A stretch of 64,000 bases of DNA from Monodelphis domestica (taxonomy: Eukaryota > Chordata > Mammalia > Didelphimorphia > Didelphidae), in contig NC_077227.1 of assembly GCF_027887165.1 (NCBI RefSeq), positions 440,251,895-440,315,894 on the forward strand, read 5' to 3'. Below, one piece after another: positions 46,630 through 59,500 of this stretch. The position numbers and the translations under genes were made by a program. Within the stretch, counting starts at the first letter, position 1. Every line of letters starts with the position of its first letter. The notes under the pieces are model-generated. The model was not told the origin of the DNA and did not search any database. It worked only from the letters and a program-made list of their open reading frames with translations.

Positions 46630-47330
46630 TTCAAGTAATATTTATTAACCCCCCATTATGTGCAAAGTGTCGAATTAGGAATATAAAGAAAAGTCACTGA
46701 CATGACTGTAAATTTTGTGGATACTAATGAGACTAGAGGAAAACAGAGAGCTTCTGGCTGATAGAAGTGCAAGCTTGAAGGATAATTAGGGCAGCCAGAG
46801 TTCCTGCAGTTGTCTGAATTTATAGGCTCACAGATTTAGAACTATAAGGGACCTAAAAGGTCATCTAACTAACCTCATCATTTTAGGAAAAAAGACATAG
46901 GAAACTGAAGCCCACAAAGATTGTGAAATCACATTTCAGGTCAGGTATCTAGTTTCCAAGTCAACATTCTTGCCATGTCAATGAACCACCCTTGTCTGGA
47001 TTAAGTTGAGGGGTTAGGATTGGTGATCACTTGGCCAGGCTTATAATTTGCATGTATCTTGTCATTACTCAAAGCTTTAAAATGAGATAAATTCCACTTA
47101 CTTTTCCTTGCTCACAGGTTCTGGAGCCAGAAGACCTGAGGCTGAAACCCAGCTTTGATATTTGCTACCTTTGTCACTGTCCAATTCCTAGAACTCCATT
47201 TGTAAAATGAAGAATTTTTACTAGATAGGATCTCTTCCAGCTCTAAATATGGCATATTATGATTTCTATCTTTCATACTAATTTTGTAGGTAATTCTCAA
47301 TTTCTTTTGAATTCTCACATTTGTATATGT
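46630..47330. repeat. Cluster of L2/MIR-class relics
   Basis: L2-like at about 46635-46740 ('gtaatatttattaacccccc'), reverse MIR-like at about 46825-46985, and forward MIR-like at about 47105-47265 ending 'ggatctcttccagctctaaa'. Confidence 0.45.
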
Positions 47331-47990
47331 TAAATTCTGATAATTGTTTTGGTTTCTTTTTGGTTGTGATTTTCCTCTTGTTAATTTTTTACTTGTAGAA
47401 TTTCCTTTCCTCCTTTTTAACCAAGTTTGCTAAAGATTGATCAGTTTTGTTAGTATTCAGAGAAGCAGCTTTTAGTTTTGTTTATCAGTATAGTTTCCAA
47501 TTGATTTATTTCTCCTTTAATTTTTCATATATCCTCTTTTATGCTGATTTTATGTTTAGTTGTCTTTAAAAAATTTTTTTAATTGTGTATTCAGTTCATC
47601 AAAGCATTTTTTTCTAATTTGCTAATCAATGCTTTCAAGGAGATATTTTTCTCTCTCCCTGAGGACTGCTTTACTCATAACCTAGAAATGCAAGGTTGTT
47701 TCATCACCATCATTGCCTTTTACATAGTTATTGATTGTTTCTATGATATATCCTTTGACCCATTATTGTTTAGGTTTGCTTTTTAGATGTTTCTTACAAA
47801 CAACAATTTGTGGGATGTTGTCTTCTTATCCATTCAGTTATTTTCCTTAATTTCATTACATCATTTAGCACATTCATATTTAAAGTTAGTAGAATTAATT
47901 TCCCTAATAAGTTTTTTTAAAAAATATTTTTATCAACTTTATTTTTTAAGACAATACTTTATCCCCATGATTAGTTTTGTTAAAACTACT
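47331..47990 (-). mobile_element. L1 ORF2 fragment, minus
   Basis: The minus strand near 47340-47500 reads degenerate L1 ORF2 ('NKTKS' followed by a Lys-rich stretch), the region between endonuclease and RT. Both strands are AT-rich and frames are broken. Confidence 0.6.
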
Positions 47991-48269
47991 TTGATGTAAC
48001 CCTATTCCCACAGGCTCAATCCTGGGCACTTTTTGTTTCTCTATATATCATCTTATCTCTCTTTGCACTCTCTTTCAATTATTACTTCATCATCTAATAG
48101 TTCAGGTATTTGTCTTTCTACAGATTACTCCTATATCTATATATCTAGCCCTAGTCTTTATTCTAAACTCAAACCATACATCAGCCATCTGACTCATCAT
48201 TTCCAACTAAAATCTTAATAAGTATCTCAAGCTTAATGTAGCCAAAAGAGAAATTGTTTTCCTCTGAAA

Positions 48270-48490
48270 CCCACCTTAAAAAAAAAACAAAAAACAAAAA
48301 ACCTTAGCTTTCCATCTTGCAATCAATGCTATGTATTGATTCCAAGACAGAAGAGCTGTAAGGGCTAGGCAAAGGGGATTAAGTGACTTGCCCAGGGTCA
48401 TACAACTAGGAAGTGTCTGAGGTCAGATTTGAAACCTGGTTTTCCTATCTCTAGGCCTGGCTCTCAATCCACTGAGCCACCTAGTTAGCT
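48270..48490 (-). mobile_element. Marsupial tRNA-derived SINE, minus
   Basis: Complement of a full SINE: 'attgattccaagacagaaga', 'aagtgacttgcccagggtca' and 'cctggctctcaatccactga'. Confidence 0.88.
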
Positions 48491-50060
48491 TACCACCCTT
48501 CTTCCAAAGTTCCCTATTACTTTTAAGAGTCCCACCATCCTTCTAAGCACCCAAGTTCATAAACTCATAGTCATTCTTGACTCCTCAAACTGCTTTCTTC
48601 CCTTCCACAAATCAGTTGCCAAGTCTTATCATTTCTACCATTATAATATCTTTGAGACCTATCCTTTTCTCTCCACTCATATGACCAGTACCTCGATCTA
48701 GACCCTACTTTTTTTTTTTGCCTTAAACTATTGAAGTAGCTTTCGAATTGGTTTTCCTCCTTCAAGTTTCCCTTTTGGGACTCTTGCTTCTCTAATACAT
48801 GATTCACAAAACTCTTAAGATGATTTCCCTAAAACATAGATCTTACCATGCCTTTTCCCTGCTAAATAAACTCTAAGAAATAATAACAATAGCTAAGATT
48901 TATATAGCACTTCCTATATACCAGTCACTTTTAGAATTATTATCTCAATATTCCATCTCCTATGGCTTTGGATTTCACAGAGGAGTGAAGGATAAAACCA
49001 TCTTAATGTTTCTGAGTCAAGATTCAAACCCAGGTTTTCCTGATTCTAATTTCAGCTTCCTCTCCATTATACTACCTTGTCTCTCTACTTACTTGTAATA
49101 AACATTTATAATGATTTTTATAACATCAAATAGGACCCACCCTCCCAGCATTAAGTTCACAATCATTTAATTAATCATAATTTTCCATTTTTAATCCTTT
49201 CTCCTTCTCCCTTTTCCCCTTTCCATTTTGTTAAGAGAAAGAAATAATGTCCTTACCCATATCTTCCCTCTTAATCCTCATATTCATTCTGTGAGGTTAA
49301 TAAAACAAATCACAACAGTAATGGGCCAAAGAGGTTAATGGAAAAAGAACTAGATTTAGAGCCTAAAGGCATGTATATGAGTCTTGTTTTTCACACTTGC
49401 TAGCTATGTAAGGACCAGGGCAAATCATTTAATTTCTTTGAGCCTCAGTTTCCTTATCTATAAAATGAGTATAATGTAATTTACACTCCCATCCTTGTGG
49501 GGAGGTGTGTAATTAGAATTTTGTACCCTAGGACTTTATTTCCCAGAATTCCTCTTTTGTCCCCACGTTATGTCCTTAAGTTTTGTAGATAAAAGTTTCT
49601 GTAACTCCATCCCCTCTCTCTCTTTTCCCACTTTCGAGATATGGTAAACTTGTCTTTACTCAGGCTATACTTTTACCTTTTTACTTTCCTCTACTTCAAG
49701 TGATTATTAATAAATCTTATAAAATATAATACATGGACTTATTGGATATTAATTTTTGATCTTACATAGGTATGATCATTAAAGTTGCATGTAAGGCTTA
49801 TACTATTATAGAAATGTAAGCAGCCATTATTGATGGCAGAGCCTAGGAGTAGACTTGATGCCAGGTATAGGTAAATGGCTGGCTAAAACACCATTCTCTT
49901 ACATTCATCCTATCTCCAGCTCTCATTATAGGACCTGAAGATGAAAGAACCTCATCACAGTTTAAAAAGTAAAGTCCAGGACTAGTTGAAAGATACAGGC
50001 TCCTCCAGTGATTGATAGCTTTTAGACCTGGGAGTAATCTGAAGAGAATATTTAGTATCA
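48491..50060. other. Intergenic with MIR-like relics
   Basis: MIR/L2-like stretches at about 48885-49080 and 49318-49480 (the latter ends 'cctcagtttccttatctata'). The rest is unassigned. Confidence 0.4.
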
Positions 50061-50215
50061 ACCTCTCATTTGACAGGAGAGGGAACTGTCACAGAAAAGT
50101 AAAGTGATTTGCCTAAAATCAAATAGCTAATAAGTGTCTGAGGAAAGATTTGAACCTATGTCCTTCTGACTAAAAGACCAGTCATCTACTTTACTATTCT
50201 ACCTTTCTCAGATCC
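50061..50215 (-). repeat. MIR-like fragment, minus
   Basis: Contains 'gtaaagtgatttgcctaaaa' and 'gaacctatgtccttctgact', the reverse complement of a MIR core. Confidence 0.5.
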
Positions 50216-51943
50216 ATCAGGAAATATGACAAGGAGGCTTTTGTATTGGATTTTCCCCATGTTCTGCCTTTGGAGGCTGTATGCTTCTACCTATATATTC
50301 TTCCCCAAGTCCCCGAATTTTTGTGTACCTGCCCAGATTAGGCTTCAGATTATAGGGATATTTAGTAGTAATTTTCCTCAGTTCATTGATCCTTCCCCAG
50401 ATTCTAAACTGGAAACTGCTGAAATTAGCTAAGTGTTAGGTTTTCATTTTTTTTTACCTTGCCTTCCAAATTAAACTAAAGAACAACTTTGGAACTATCA
50501 AACTTTAATAGGCACAGAAATGGATATAAAGGTGATGAATCTAGAATCAGCCACATTCCCATTTGAAAAACAGACTCTTCCACTCCCTTACAAGTAAAAT
50601 AGGATTCAACCTCCTCAAAACTTATGATTATTGTCCTGAAATCATCTCCCTTGATGTCTGAGGGTCATATCTGGATAATTATGAGAGCAGAATATTTCAA
50701 CAAAGAGCTGTCCTTGTTTAGAATTGCCTTGCTTCCCCCTTCACCTCTGTTCTTACAATCTGTCTCTCTTTTATGTCTCTCTTCTGGGAAAAAATGTGCA
50801 CCACAATTTAGAAAAAAAAATTGGTAAGCTGGAGCATCCTCAGAAATGGGGAAACAGTGAAAAGGCTAAAGTACATGTGATATAAGAATTAGTACAGTTG
50901 CTCAAGAAGAATTTCGAGAGTGGGCCCTTCCCACTGTTGATGTGGGAAACTACTGAGACTTCTTTCTCTCCTGGACAAAAAGGATGGGAGGAAAAAAAAA
51001 AGAACTCTGTGAACAGCTATGTGCTGAAGAATCTGAGTGACATAGGCAGAACCTCTGCCTATCACTTGGAATTTTTTAAAAATTAAAAATAAAAATAAAA
51101 ACTAGAAGGAGATACGGAGATAGAATAGCTATCAAAATACATCTAGGCGTGAACACTCAGAATCTTAAAAAATGGAACTTGAAAAGGTTTTAGACCTCTA
51201 AGTTAGAGCTTACAAAATTCATAATGGTACTTAATTTACTGACAACAGGTTATTTATCAATTTATAGCTACTTAGGAAAGAAGTACAGTACTTATAAATC
51301 CTTGTAATGAATCATTCTTCCTTTATTAAGCCTGTGTTTATATACATGCACATTCTCTTAAACTTTTTGACCTCATTTGCATTTAAAAATTATGACACTA
51401 TAATTTCCTTTTCCCAAATGTATTCACCCTTAATTAATCCTAGCAGCTCTCAAGCTTTTCTGATTTCTATTATCACTATTTAAAGTTGAGAAGACTTTTA
51501 ATGGATCTAAATCACATATTCAAATGAGTTTTTTTCTAAGTTATAATGACTTGAAATTTTATTTGATTTGGGCCCAAAAGTATTACCTAAAAAGTAATTT
51601 GATTGTTTTACAATTTAAATCATCCAGTGGGGGATAAAAATAATTAACCTTATTTACATGTGTGGAAAAATTATGGCACTTGAGTCAAACTGATCTCAAT
51701 GAGTATTTAAAAAAAAACTTACACAATATTTTTTACTCTTTTAAAAAGTTTGAACTGATTTTTCTGCATTGTGATACTAATCTCCAAACTTTTTTTAACT
51801 TATGGAGTAATGTTTCACAACTTTGAGTTTATTAATTAAAAAAATGGATAATGATACATCAAAAAATCCCTCCTAGAGAGAATTTATAAGCAAAAAAAAG
51901 GTAATTTTTCCTACAGTATAGTTTTTAAGCTACAATAATAGTT
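50216..51943. other. Intergenic, AT-rich, nothing recognised
   Basis: Short ORFs of up to 69 codons have no recognisable domains. No repeat family seen. The stretch 51180-51900 is very AT-rich. Confidence 0.4.
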
Positions 51944-52186
51944 GCTTGAGGCAGTGATGCAGTGGATAGAGCCCTGGGCCAGAAGAAAGAAGACTCATCT
52001 TCCAGTCAAACACACTTAACTAGCTATATGAACCTGGGCAAGTCACTTAACCATGTTTGCCTCAGTTTCTCTTCTGCAAAATGCTCTGTAGACAGAAATG
52101 GGAAACCCTACTAGTATCTTTGCCATGGAAATCTCAAATCGGGTCATGAAGACTTAGACACAACTGAAATTACTAAATAATAATTA
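51944..52186 (+). mobile_element. Marsupial SINE of longer type, plus
   Basis: 'gcagtgatgcagtggataga', 'gggcaagtcacttaaccatg', 'aaatgggaaaccctactagt' and 'gaagacttagacacaactga' match the layout of the copy at 13.65 kb. Confidence 0.82.
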
Positions 52187-52705
52187 CTCAAGAGTTTAGA
52201 TTTTCATAACTTGTTTTCCCAAGAAACACCTAATCAGTCCATAAGACTGTTGCTCACCTGAACAAAGAGTACATGTAGAGGCTTTGGTTTTTCTTTTGTT
52301 TGGGTCAAGTACTAGGCTCAAGCCCATTTGTAGAAGACTCTCTTTATTGGTGGAGAATGATTACTCAATGCCCCATTTTAGAGATTGGGAAAGAAGAGAT
52401 ATTTGTTCCTTTGGCTTCCATCTTCAAGAGAAGTCACATGCAGTTCTAGATTCTCTTCAGAGAAAGGTCTGTGGAGGGAGGGAAAGATTCTAATTCTAGT
52501 TAGTACCTCCTCCTCAGAGGCCAGAGTGGCCATTTTAAAGGCCTCAATTCCCTGTCCCCTGCCTGACTGTAGTCCAAGTTCCCCTTGGAGAGTATTAGGC
52601 AGAGGAGACTAGAGGTATCATTCATGCCTCCCTTTGAGCCATATGGACACACATACCTACATGGTCAAACATATGCATCCTATAAGAGCTTAATAATAGG
52701 TGATC
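52187..52705. other. Intergenic, nothing recognised
   Basis: Two overlapping short plus-strand ORFs (69 and 75 codons) with no domain. Confidence 0.35.
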
Positions 52706-52906
52706 TTGGGAACAGCTGAGTGATTCAATGGATTGAGAGCCAGGCCTAGATATGAGAAATATTGGGTTCAAATTTGGCCTTAGACACTTCTTACTTGTGT
52801 GATCCTGGCCAAGTCACTTAACCTTCATTGCCTAGTCCTTACCATTCTTCTGCCTTGGGACCAATACACAGTATTTATTCAAAGTGAGAATGTAAAGGTT
52901 TGAAAA
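52706..52906 (+). mobile_element. Marsupial tRNA-derived SINE, plus
   Basis: 'gattcaatggattgagagcc', 'tgatcctggccaagtcactt' and 'ttcttctgccttgggaccaa'. Confidence 0.85.
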
Positions 52907-53240
52907 ATAAGAATATCTGAGGGACTTATGAGAATGAATGCTATCCAAATCCAGAGAAAGAACTGTTGGAGTAGAAACACAGAAGAAAAACATATGATTG
53001 ATCAAATGGTTTGATGGAGATACGATTGGGGATGCAGACTCTAAACAATTACTGTGTTGCAAATATTAAAAATATGGAAATAGGTCTTGATCAATGACAC
53101 ATGTAAAACCCAGTGGAATTGCTCATAGGCTATGGGAGGGGAGTGGAAAGAGGGGAGAGAAAGAACACGAATCATGTAACCATGGAAAAATATTCTAAAT
53201 TAATTAATTAAATAAATAAACTTATTTAAAAAATAAAAAA
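52907..53240 (+). mobile_element. L1 3' end, plus
   Basis: 'agagaaagaactgttggagt', 'ataggtcttgatcaatgaca' and 'tgtaaaacccagtggaattg', then a purine-rich run and an AT-rich tail. Related to the L1 at 11.8-12.1 kb. Confidence 0.85.
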
Positions 53241-53330
53241 ATAGATGATCTCTTCTGGCTCTAAATTTCTGATATTATGTAACTTATCTCTCTTCTCTGC
53301 ACAGAAAAGTGGTTAGAAAAATCTCCTTAT

Positions 53331-53525
53331 TTGGTGGCTCAGTAGATAAAGAGCCAAATCTGGAGAGAGGAGGTCCTGGGTTCAAATCTGGCCTCAAACA
53401 CTTCCTAGCTGTGTGACCCTAGGCAAGTTACTTAACCCTAATCACCTAGCTGTTACCACTCTTCTGCCTTGGAACCAATACTTGGTATGAGATAGAAGTT
53501 ATTAAAATAATTAAAATAAATAAAT
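53331..53525 (+). mobile_element. Marsupial tRNA-derived SINE, plus
   Basis: 'ggtggctcagtagataaaga', 'tgtgtgaccctaggcaagtt' and 'actcttctgccttggaacca', with an A-rich tail. Confidence 0.88.
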
Positions 53526-54193
53526 AAAATCTCCTTATTTGTAGTAAGAATTTTGATCTATGATTGGTTTTCTCAGGCATTAGATTTGATTTCATTGTCA
53601 TTCTTATATGTATCATCTTCCTCTAATAGAATGTAAACTCCTTAAGGGAAAGGATTGTTTCACTTTTTTCTTTTTCAATCTCCAGAATCTAGTACAATAC
53701 CTGGAATATGGTAATCATTTAATATTTTTTCAATTGTTTATTAATTTCTCAACTTCTATGTATATATGACAACTATTGATTACTAACCTTTTATATATGC
53801 CCTTTTCTCCTCTGACTTTTGGAATTCCAAGCTCCTGATTTTCCATCTATCTCTCTCTCACCACTCTTTCCCTGACTTCTTCACTGATTCAACATCACTT
53901 TTGTGTCTTCTGAATTTTGGTATGTCCCAGGGAATAAGTCCTCCCCCCCCTTCTCTTCTTTCTCTCTTATAAAAAATGTTCTTCAATGTCATGACTTTGT
54001 CATGTACCCCATACCACTTTTGTATTTTATATCATGTCGTTTGAGCTCCAGGTTCAAACTCTGCCTTCAAGACATCTCCACCTATATGACACACTGGCAC
54101 CCCAAACTCAACATAAAATTGCAGTCTTTCATAATTGGAGTAGTTATGAGAGGCCATCTCGTCCTACATAGAAACCCCTATAAAATATCCTCA
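53526..54193. other. Intergenic with an L2-like fragment
   Basis: 'gaatgtaaactccttaaggg' to 'ggtaatcatttaatat' (about 53627-53730) is an L2-type 3' pattern. A 99-codon ORF at 53903-54202 has no domain. Confidence 0.4.
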
Positions 54194-54197
54194 ATAT

Positions 54198-55130
54198 TGT
54201 AAACCTTAAAATTTCTTAGACTTATAAATGTTGGAAATTTCACCATTGGGAAATTTCATACTTGGAAAATTTCTTACTGATAGTGTATTGGAATGTGAAC
54301 CCCATTGGCATGGGAGGTTCCTTCTCCTCCCTTCTTAAGATTACTTTAGGACAGAAACCTTTTGCTGAACAATGGAAAGGGCTTTGACCTATGCTTAAGC
54401 ACAGAACAGGAATTTCTTTGAGTCATGATTGATTTTAGAATTGATACAATAGAGATACTTGGAATGACAGAACCAGGTCTTGGAAAATACAATTTCCACC
54501 CCACTCAGTCCTAACAGGATTTAGGAAGGGCTGCAGCATAGATCAAAATTTAATTATTTGAGAATATGACCTCCAACAGACATGTGCAAAGCCCAGACCT
54601 CTGGGCGGTCCTGGGTTAAGCTAGAGCCACCACTGGCACAGGGGAAATGATGGACAGTGATTGGTAGATGTGAGAACTGAGGGGAGGAAACTTGGATGGT
54701 TTCCTTAAAGAGAGAGGGGTCTGAGGACTGAGGGGGTGGTTGGAGAGTTGTGGCTCTGAGTGGTTGGAGAGGTGCTCTGAGAAGCTTGCTCTGAAGGAAG
54801 CTGAAGGTGGAGGCCCCTGAGACTGTTTCTCCATTTTGGTCACGTGAGTGATAGGGACTGATCTCCTTTCTTTGCCCCAGCTATCTAAGGGCTTGGGCCT
54901 TTTGGCCCAGCCTAAACAGAAGGGGTATTTAAGCCCTATTCCCTTCTCTCCCTTTTCTCTCTCCCTCTCTCTCTCTCTCTCTCTAATTCCTTTCTTCCTC
55001 CTGTCTGTAATTAAACTCTATAAAAGGTTGATGGCTGACTTGAGTTTTCATTTAGGAATTACATAGCTGAATTCCTTGGCGACCTTAAATTAATATATAT
55101 CAGTCTTTTAAAAGTGATTTCCTTGTCACA
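54198..55130 (+). mobile_element. Solo LTR C2 (933 bp), plus
   Basis: Starts 'tgtaaaccttaaaatttctt' and ends 'tttccttgtcaca'. Perfect 4-bp duplications ATAT lie at 54194-54197 and 55131-55134. A TATA-like 'ggggtatttaagccc' lies near 54925 and an ATTAAA-type signal near 55010. It matches LTR C1 over its whole length by eye. A CT-rich run lies at about 54957-54984. Confidence 0.95.
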
Positions 55131-55239
55131 ATATGTAATCATCTTACCTGCACTGAAAGACCCCTACCTAATGTAAAGTCTTTTAATTCCTATGACAAAT
55201 CATTCCACTTTGGGATCTAATTATTAAGAATTTTTTTTA

Positions 55240-55910
55240 TAATTAAACCAATATCTTCCCTTCTCAAGGGGAAGCTTTCCTGCTTTGCTCCTAGTTCAAC
55301 TCTCAGGGGCCAAACAGTATAAATCTAATCCTTTCATGGTGTTTTTTTATACATTCAAAGACAATTAGCAGGTCCCCTTTAAGTCTTCTCCTCTCCAGGC
55401 TAGTATTCCCAGTTCCTACATCTAGTGACATGGATATCAGTCCCCTAATTGTCTTAGTTACCCACCTCTGGATTTTCTCTTGCTTGTCAAAATCCTTAAA
55501 ATGGGGCAACAAGAACTGAACACAATATTCCAGATATGATCTTTTCAGTACAAAATGCACAAGGACCATCACCTCTCATGTTCTGGACATGATGCCTCTC
55601 AATGCAGCCCAAGATCTCATTAGCTTTTCCAGTTCCATGTCACACATTGCTGACTCATTGAGCTTGCAATTCACTAAAGCCCTGAGAGCTTTCTTTTCCC
55701 CCATACAAACTGTTCTCTCCCCCATCTTGTACTTGTAAAATTGATTTTTTACACTTATCTTTATTAAATGTCATCTTATTAGATTTGGTCTATTATTTTA
55801 TCCTGTCAAAAACTTTTTGAATCTGTTCTCTGTCATCTATCGGTCGGCTTTTTCTTCTGGCTTTGTGACATCTGCAAATCTGATAAGCATGCCATTTTTG
55901 CCACTATCTA
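55240..55910 (-). mobile_element. CR1/L3-like LINE 3' part, minus
   Basis: The minus strand at 55303-55572 is open for 89 codons and reads 'LEYCVQFLLPHF' and 'SLERRRLKGDLLIVFECI', close to the C-terminus of CR1-clade ORF2 (LEYC...P, EKRRLRGDLI). Further 3' sequence extends left and the upstream part extends right to about 55910 with decayed frames. Confidence 0.85.
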
Positions 55911-57799
55911 TGTCTTCATGTCCATAACTATGCTCATCTTTTCTCCCTTTAAATTTGCACCTTCATCTGATTTTTCTATTTCTTTCTTTGGTGTTCCCAT
56001 TTACGTGCTCTTCTATTCAATAACTTTTGAGGTTAATTTTAATGCTTCCCTCTCCTTCACTTCTCATCTCATATCTAATCAGCTTCCAAAATTTGCTAAT
56101 CCCATATCCACAGCACTTTATCCGTATTCCCTCTTCCTATTCCTATAGTTAGTTATTAGCTAGGCACAGTCCCTTGTTCATAACTCCCTACATTGTTGTA
56201 GCAGCCTTGTTAGCAGATCTTTCCATTTTTATTCCCCTTCTTATCTAATCTAATCCTCCCAGAATAATTTTTCTAACTAAGAGATTTGATCAGGTCATTC
56301 TTCTGATCAAAGAATTTTCAGTGGCTCCCTTTTGCTTCTTACCTAAAAATCAAAATTGCTCTGTCTTTCAAGGTCAAGCATACTTTGCCTTTCCTATCCT
56401 TTTATAATCTCTTCTCATATTACTTCCATGATCTTACCTCTGGACTCTATTGAAAGTAGGCTCCTTGTAATCCTTGTCCCCCCTCCATCCCCCAAGCATG
56501 CTCCATATTCTCCCAACTCAATATTTACTGTTTTTGCTTAATATTTACTGTCTTTGCTTACGCTATTCTGTTTGCTATACATAGCCCCTTTTCCCCCAGA
56601 AAGTGTTTGCCATGTTTCATTAGCTCTGCATCTCCTCCAGGGCTGAGTGGCATGATCTACAAATATGAGGTAGGTGTCTTTTGTCGGGGGATCATGGAAC
56701 TGAACTCAAAGGTGCTTAAATATTTGTTGTCTTATGATATTAAAGAGACAGAATTCTAGATAGAAGTCCATAGCCAGATAGCTTCATTTCTTTCCCAGAA
56801 ACACTGGAAAGTCTTGTAAATGTGACAGGGTAAGAGCCTTCCCCCTACCTGAGGAAAAAAAATTCAAAACTTGTGGCCATTGATTAGGGTCAATATCATC
56901 TTCCTTTCCTGTGACAGTCAGCAACATCTTCACCTCTTTATGGTTAAGAACATTAAGAAATGTATTTTCTGTCCTCTGTCTTTATGACAGCTTGGCACTA
57001 GCCTATCTTTGTAGACTTAGAGCTCCCTCTTCATATACTATGCATTCTAGATAAAATAGTACAGGCTGTTCCCTGAACTTGACATTTCATATTCCACCTT
57101 TATTTCTTTTCATAGGCTTGCCAGAATGCCTTCCACTTCCACCTGTCAGCTTCCTTCAAAAATCAACTCAAGTAGGAACTCTTACAGGAAGTCTTAACTT
57201 ATCCCCAAATTTGTTAGAGTATTTCCCCCAACCCTTCCTCAAATTATAAAAGGCTTCCTTAAGAACTGTATAACTGCAATATAGTCAGAGCAAGCCTTTC
57301 ATGGGCAGGCTCTGGTTTACATTTTGTCTCATGTAGTGACTAGGACAATGCCTCATATCTACTGGACACTTAAGTGTTTGTTGCTGCTGCTGTAGGACCT
57401 TAAGCACTGGTAACCTGTGTCAAAAGGATCAGATTTCTGGAAAGTACTAACTAAATTAGAAAACACTTCAAGAGAAGATTGAGAAAAGAGCTCTTCCTAT
57501 CCTTTGAGGATCAGCTCACAGGTAGGCTACAGAGTTGCTCATCCCCAAAGACTGACCACCAGACATAATTTTTTTCCCTGTTATAGCTACCCAGAAAAAC
57601 AAATCCACTGTCATGCAGAGCAGCTGAAGTTCTCATCAGTGAAAGGAAAAGTGAAGATACTGATGAAACCATGGATTCTGGAAACACTGACAGGTATCTG
57701 TCGACTTTGTGTGTCTGTCTGTATCTGTGTCAATATCTGTGCATGCACACGCCATGCACACAAAAACTCTGAAAACCTGATTGCTTTTTAGCTACATGA
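55911..57799. other. Intergenic with an ancient repeat
   Basis: At about 56220-56560 the pattern 'gagatttgatcaggtcattc' / 'ttcagtggctcccttttgct' resembles an old mammalian interspersed repeat that I cannot name. Otherwise unassigned. A 95-codon ORF at 57504-57791 has no domain. Confidence 0.35.
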
Positions 57800-58110
57800 A
57801 ACAGCTTGTCTTGAAATGAGTATATAGAAAATGTGAGCCTCCGAAGCCCCCCAATGTGAGGCTATTGGTGGGCCCTTCATCCCCAGCATCTGTCTGGGGA
57901 GCATGGGGAGGGAGCAGCCAGTCTTCCATGGGTTTGCACTTGCCATGATGTACTGAGACTGCTCTGGTAATTAGGGCACACTGTGAAAGCTGTGCTCAGT
58001 GACACTCAAACTCGAGATTCCACGGTTTTGCTTTTCTGTTTCCAACACTCTGGGCAGTGAATTAAAACAAAAATAAATAGTGAAGAGATTTGAAACAATC
58101 CAGCTGTTCT
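57800..58110. other. Repeat-free, mixed-composition stretch
   Basis: Higher GC than its surroundings, no repeat pattern and no ORF. It may be conserved non-coding DNA. I cannot test this without an alignment. Confidence 0.25.
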
Positions 58111-58824
58111 TGATAGCTTCATTTTGAATTTCATATCCCAAAGGGTACAAGGAAAAAGAGTGGTATGAAGAGACAAAAATAGTCGAGCCGAGGCTTATGT
58201 TGATGTTAGCTCTTCTTGTCCTTCACCCTCCATCCTATCTTTCCTGAGGTTCTGTACTTGGATAATTTCTTCTCATTCATTTTGTCCTCACATACTACTT
58301 GGATGAAAAGGACTTTCTGTCCTTTTCTCACCTATATCCCAGGGGTTTGCTGATTGTTGCTATTGGCTATATGATCTAGTGGGAAGAGAAGAGATGATAT
58401 TTTTATATAACTTTGATGGTTGATAGCCAACATCAGGAGTGTGCTGGTAACTCTCTAACAATCAGTTCTCTAGGGAAAAAGTACAAAAATACTTTTATGG
58501 CTCACCTGAATTATTAACATTTTCACCATCACTTCCTTATCTGTACATAATGAACAAAACAATAATTCATCTGAATTGTAGGCATTTGCAAATTTCTGAG
58601 GTATAAATTACTCACCCCCAAAATTTAACAAGTGTCCCTCTTGTGACAACCCTGGATTTAGATTATGTTTTAAGGTTTGCAAAGCATTTTACATATATTA
58701 TTTTATTAAGCCTTGGGCAAGTCAAGCCTCTTTAGACCTCAGTTTCTCTATCTTAAAAAGAAGAATATCATGATACAGCTTTACTGGGATATTGTGAGGG
58801 TCACAATTGGCACAATTCTCTTCC
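58111..58824. other. Intergenic, nothing recognised
   Basis: No ORF with a domain. One possible L2/MIR relic near 58670-58720 ('gcaaagcattttacatatat'). Confidence 0.35.
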
Positions 58825-59060
58825 CACTAGGTCAAATAGTAGATAGAATGCTAGAGTTAGAGTCAGGAATAGTTGGGTTCAAATCCAACCCCTGACACTT
58901 ACTAGTTCTGTCACCCTGGGCAAATCACTAATCCTCCCTTTAACCTCAATGTCTTCATCTCTAAAATGGGAATAATAATAGTATGATGGTTATGAGGCTC
59001 AATCAAGTTAACAAAGCATGTAAAATTTTTAAATGTTAAAGAATTATGAAAATGCTAGCT
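58825..59060 (+). repeat. MIR-like SINE, plus
   Basis: 'gaatgctagagttagagtca', 'caccctgggcaaatcactaa' and 'catctctaaaatgggaataa'. Confidence 0.65.
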
Positions 59061-59242
59061 ATTGTTATTGTGAGTTAATATTATTTTCACAATATCCTTG
59101 TCACTAAAAAATGACTTGAAGAGTAAAAAAGTTTATGTGAATCCAAGAAATATTGTCATTTTTAAAGGCAATTCTCCAATTGCACAAAAGCTTCTGTCAT
59201 GTCTCTTTTTTTCTTAAGGGAAATAATCATTTCACCTTCACC

Positions 59243-59500
59243 AAGGCAGTGTGGAATAGTGAAAAGAGAGCCATGTTTATAGTCAAGTGACACCCAGGTT
59301 TGCATCCTGCCCCTGATTATAGCACTGTAACCCTGGGGCAAGTCACAGAGCCTCTGAACTTTGACTTCCTCATTTGTCAAGTATAGATAATATTTTGTAG
59401 TACCTGCCTCTCTCACAAGACTGCTAGAAGGATCAAGTGAGAAAATGAATGTAAAGATTTTTATAACCCTTAAAGTACTATATAAATGTCAGCCACCACT
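59243..59500 (+). repeat. MIR-like SINE, plus
   Basis: 'aaggcagtgtggaatagtga', 'ccctggggcaagtcacagag' and 'cctcatttgtcaagtataga'. Confidence 0.65.
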
